6,305 nucleotides of DNA from XYB1-FULL-44-23 sp964441445 (GTDB lineage Bacteria; Patescibacteriota; Microgenomatia; CAZETR01; Amesbacteraceae): contig CAYTYO010000032.1 in assembly GCA_964441445.1 (NCBI GenBank), forward strand, positions 1 through 6,305, written 5' to 3'. The notes below the pieces were generated by a model. The model saw nothing but the letters and a program-made list of their open reading frames with translations, made no database searches and was not told the DNA's origin. A program made the position numbers and the translations under genes. Positions 5,088 through 6,305 of the stretch are shown one piece after another. Each line of letters opens with the position of its first letter. The stretch's first letter is position 1.

Positions 5088-6305
5088 TTCTTCGATTTTA
5101 GCTCCCAATGAAACCAGATTTTTGACAAAGCCAGGGTGGCCACGGTGAATGGAATCGGCATTTTGGATTATCGTTTCACCCTCTGAAATCATCGCCGTCA
5201 TAGTCAGGGCTATTGCAGCTCGGATGATATATGGGGCATCTACTACAGTGCCTTTGAGATGATTACCGCCGGTAACGATGATGCGGTGCGGATCACACAT
5301 GGTGAGATTAGCGCCAAATTTAAGGAGTTCTGAAGTCCAGAAAAGTCCGGCTTCATACATCCAGTTGTGAAATAAGGCTTGGCCTGAAGGCGCGGCGAGG
5401 GCAAGAGGAATGTATAAAGGCAGCATATCTACAGGTAAGGCAGGCCACGGTTGGGCCCTCACAATTAAGGGAGCTTTGGAGCGGGTGATGACCGGTTTTT
5501 GACCAGCCGGAACGATAGCAGTATCCCCGTCATATTCGATGCGAATACCAAATTTTGCAAATTCACGATTAATTTCGGTGAAATGCTGGGGTAGGGCATT
5601 TTTAACCTGGATTTCTCCGCCGGTAATGGCACCGAGACTTAAGAAGGTGCCGATTTCATAGTGGTCGGAAATGACTTGGTAGGTTACGGGATGGAGTGGT
5701 TTACCTCCTTCAATGGTTAAAAGGCTGCTGCCTATGCCACGGATGTCTGCGCCGCAGGCATTAAGAAAATTGCACAAATCCTGGACGTTGGGTTCGGCCG
5801 CGGCATTGGTAATAGTGGTTGTGCCAGTGAGTGTGACTGCCAGAAGAAGAGCGTTTTCCGTCGCAGTCGGGCTGGTTTCCAATAACCAAACCGGGCCGGC
5901 CTTGGCTTTTGAGGCATCGAGCAAAATATGGTTGTTTTCGGTTTTGACGGTTATGCCCAAATCAAAAAGCGCCTGGAAGTGAGCATCCAGAGGCCGGGCG
6001 CCGAGAGTGCAGCCGACCGGTTGTTCGCTGCTTTCACATTGTTTGAACCTGGCTAACATCGGACCCCAGAGAAGGGTAGTTCCCCGAATACCCTTGGTTG
6101 TCGTCACGTCCGAAGGGTCGATACTTTCAAATGAAACGTTAGAGTTATCGATAGTTAAGGCAGTGGTTTGTTTGTCCCAGGTGATTTTTGAGCCCAAATG
6201 GGAAAGGATTTCCACCAGCCTGGTAACATCCGTAATATCCGGGACGTTGGTAAAAGTAACCGGGGCGTCAAAAAGCAGGGAGGCGGGAAGCAGGGCAACT
6301 ATGGA
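5082..6305 (-). CDS. murA: MurA, UDP-N-acetylglucosamine 1-carboxyvinyltransferase (5' end cut by window edge)
   Basis: MurA transfers enolpyruvate from PEP to UDP-GlcNAc, the first committed step of peptidoglycan synthesis in the cytoplasm. The frame is open to the window edge: before the GTG at 6215 it already reads SIVALLPASLL and NVPDITDVTRLVEIL, a conserved MurA segment, so that GTG is not the true start. About 23 N-terminal residues, including the lysine of the KN motif, should lie outside. The catalytic cysteine is present in GCTLGARPLDAH (Cys codon 6011-6009), matching Cys115 of E. coli MurA and predicting fosfomycin sensitivity as far as this residue goes. The general-acid aspartate is seen in PALPVDM (Asp305 equivalent), and R is kept in IRGTT and in IHRGH. 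Unusual points: the usual D-[LI]-RA motif reads IIRAA, FENRF reads FHNWM, and IDRGY reads IHRGH. Visible length of 407 residues fits a full-size enzyme. Confidence 0.92.
   Translation of the reverse strand, partial: SIVALLPASLLFDAPVTFTNVPDITDVTRLVEILSHLGSKITWDKQTTALTIDNSNVSFESIDPSDVTTTKGIRGTTLLWGPMLARFKQCESSEQPVGCTLGARPLDAHFQALFDLGITVKTENNHILLDASKAKAGPVWLLETSPTATENALLLAVTLTGTTTITNAAAEPNVQDLCNFLNACGADIRGIGSSLLTIEGGKPLHPVTYQVISDHYEIGTFLSLGAITGGEIQVKNALPQHFTEINREFAKFGIRIEYDGDTAIVPAGQKPVITRSKAPLIVRAQPWPALPVDMLPLYIPLALAAPSGQALFHNWMYEAGLFWTSELLKFGANLTMCDPHRIIVTGGNHLKGTVVDAPYIIRAAIALTMTAMISEGETIIQNADSIHRGHPGFVKNLVSLGAKIEEV

Noticed and set aside
4913..5161. Minus-strand open frame across the toxin and murA ends
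   Set aside because: It is a proline-rich shadow of the toxin gene with no family signature.
5713..5982. Plus-strand open frame of 89 codons
   Set aside because: It lies fully inside murA on the opposite strand, has no ribosome site and no recognisable motif.
1..6305. CRISPR array, insertion sequence ends, or flanking attachment repeats
   Set aside because: No regularly spaced repeats, transposase or convincing direct repeats at the cassette borders were found by eye.

Overview
The window looks like a piece of a bacterial chromosome with moderate GC content (parts of the cell-wall and toxin genes are near or above 48%, one stretch of the restriction gene is near 30%). It carries a small plus-strand defence cassette placed between two minus-strand peptidoglycan-precursor genes. 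The gene families and the weak or absent ribosome binding sites at two operon starts would suit a candidate-phylum (Patescibacteria/CPR, for example Microgenomates-like) genome, but this is an inference from style and not a placement. The standard bacterial code fits every gene.

Layout. At the left edge (1-77, minus) is the first part of a gene whose N-terminus resembles MurB. After a 42-base divergent gap comes the plus-strand cassette: a 1012-residue single-chain restriction-modification enzyme of the Type ISP/IIG style (120-3158); nine bases later, a BRO-N/DinD-like protein (3168-3983); a 224-base spacer holding a consensus-like promoter; then a two-gene AbiE-type toxin-antitoxin pair, a small DUF6922-like protein (4208-4495) overlapped by a nucleotidyltransferase toxin (4453-5085). 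The toxin converges on murA (minus, 5082 to beyond the right edge), and the two stop codons overlap by 4 bases.

How the genes may work together. The restriction enzyme carries a PD-(D/E)XK-type nuclease signature, an N6-adenine methylase core and a C-terminal recognition region in one chain, so it would need no partner subunit. The DinD-like gene next to it may belong to the DNA-damage response that restriction or phage attack provokes. The AbiE-like pair would act after infection by blocking cell growth through nucleotidyl transfer. The two defence modules have separate promoters. MurA and the probable MurB catalyse the two consecutive steps that make UDP-MurNAc; since both read leftward, the cassette may have been inserted between two formerly adjacent genes.
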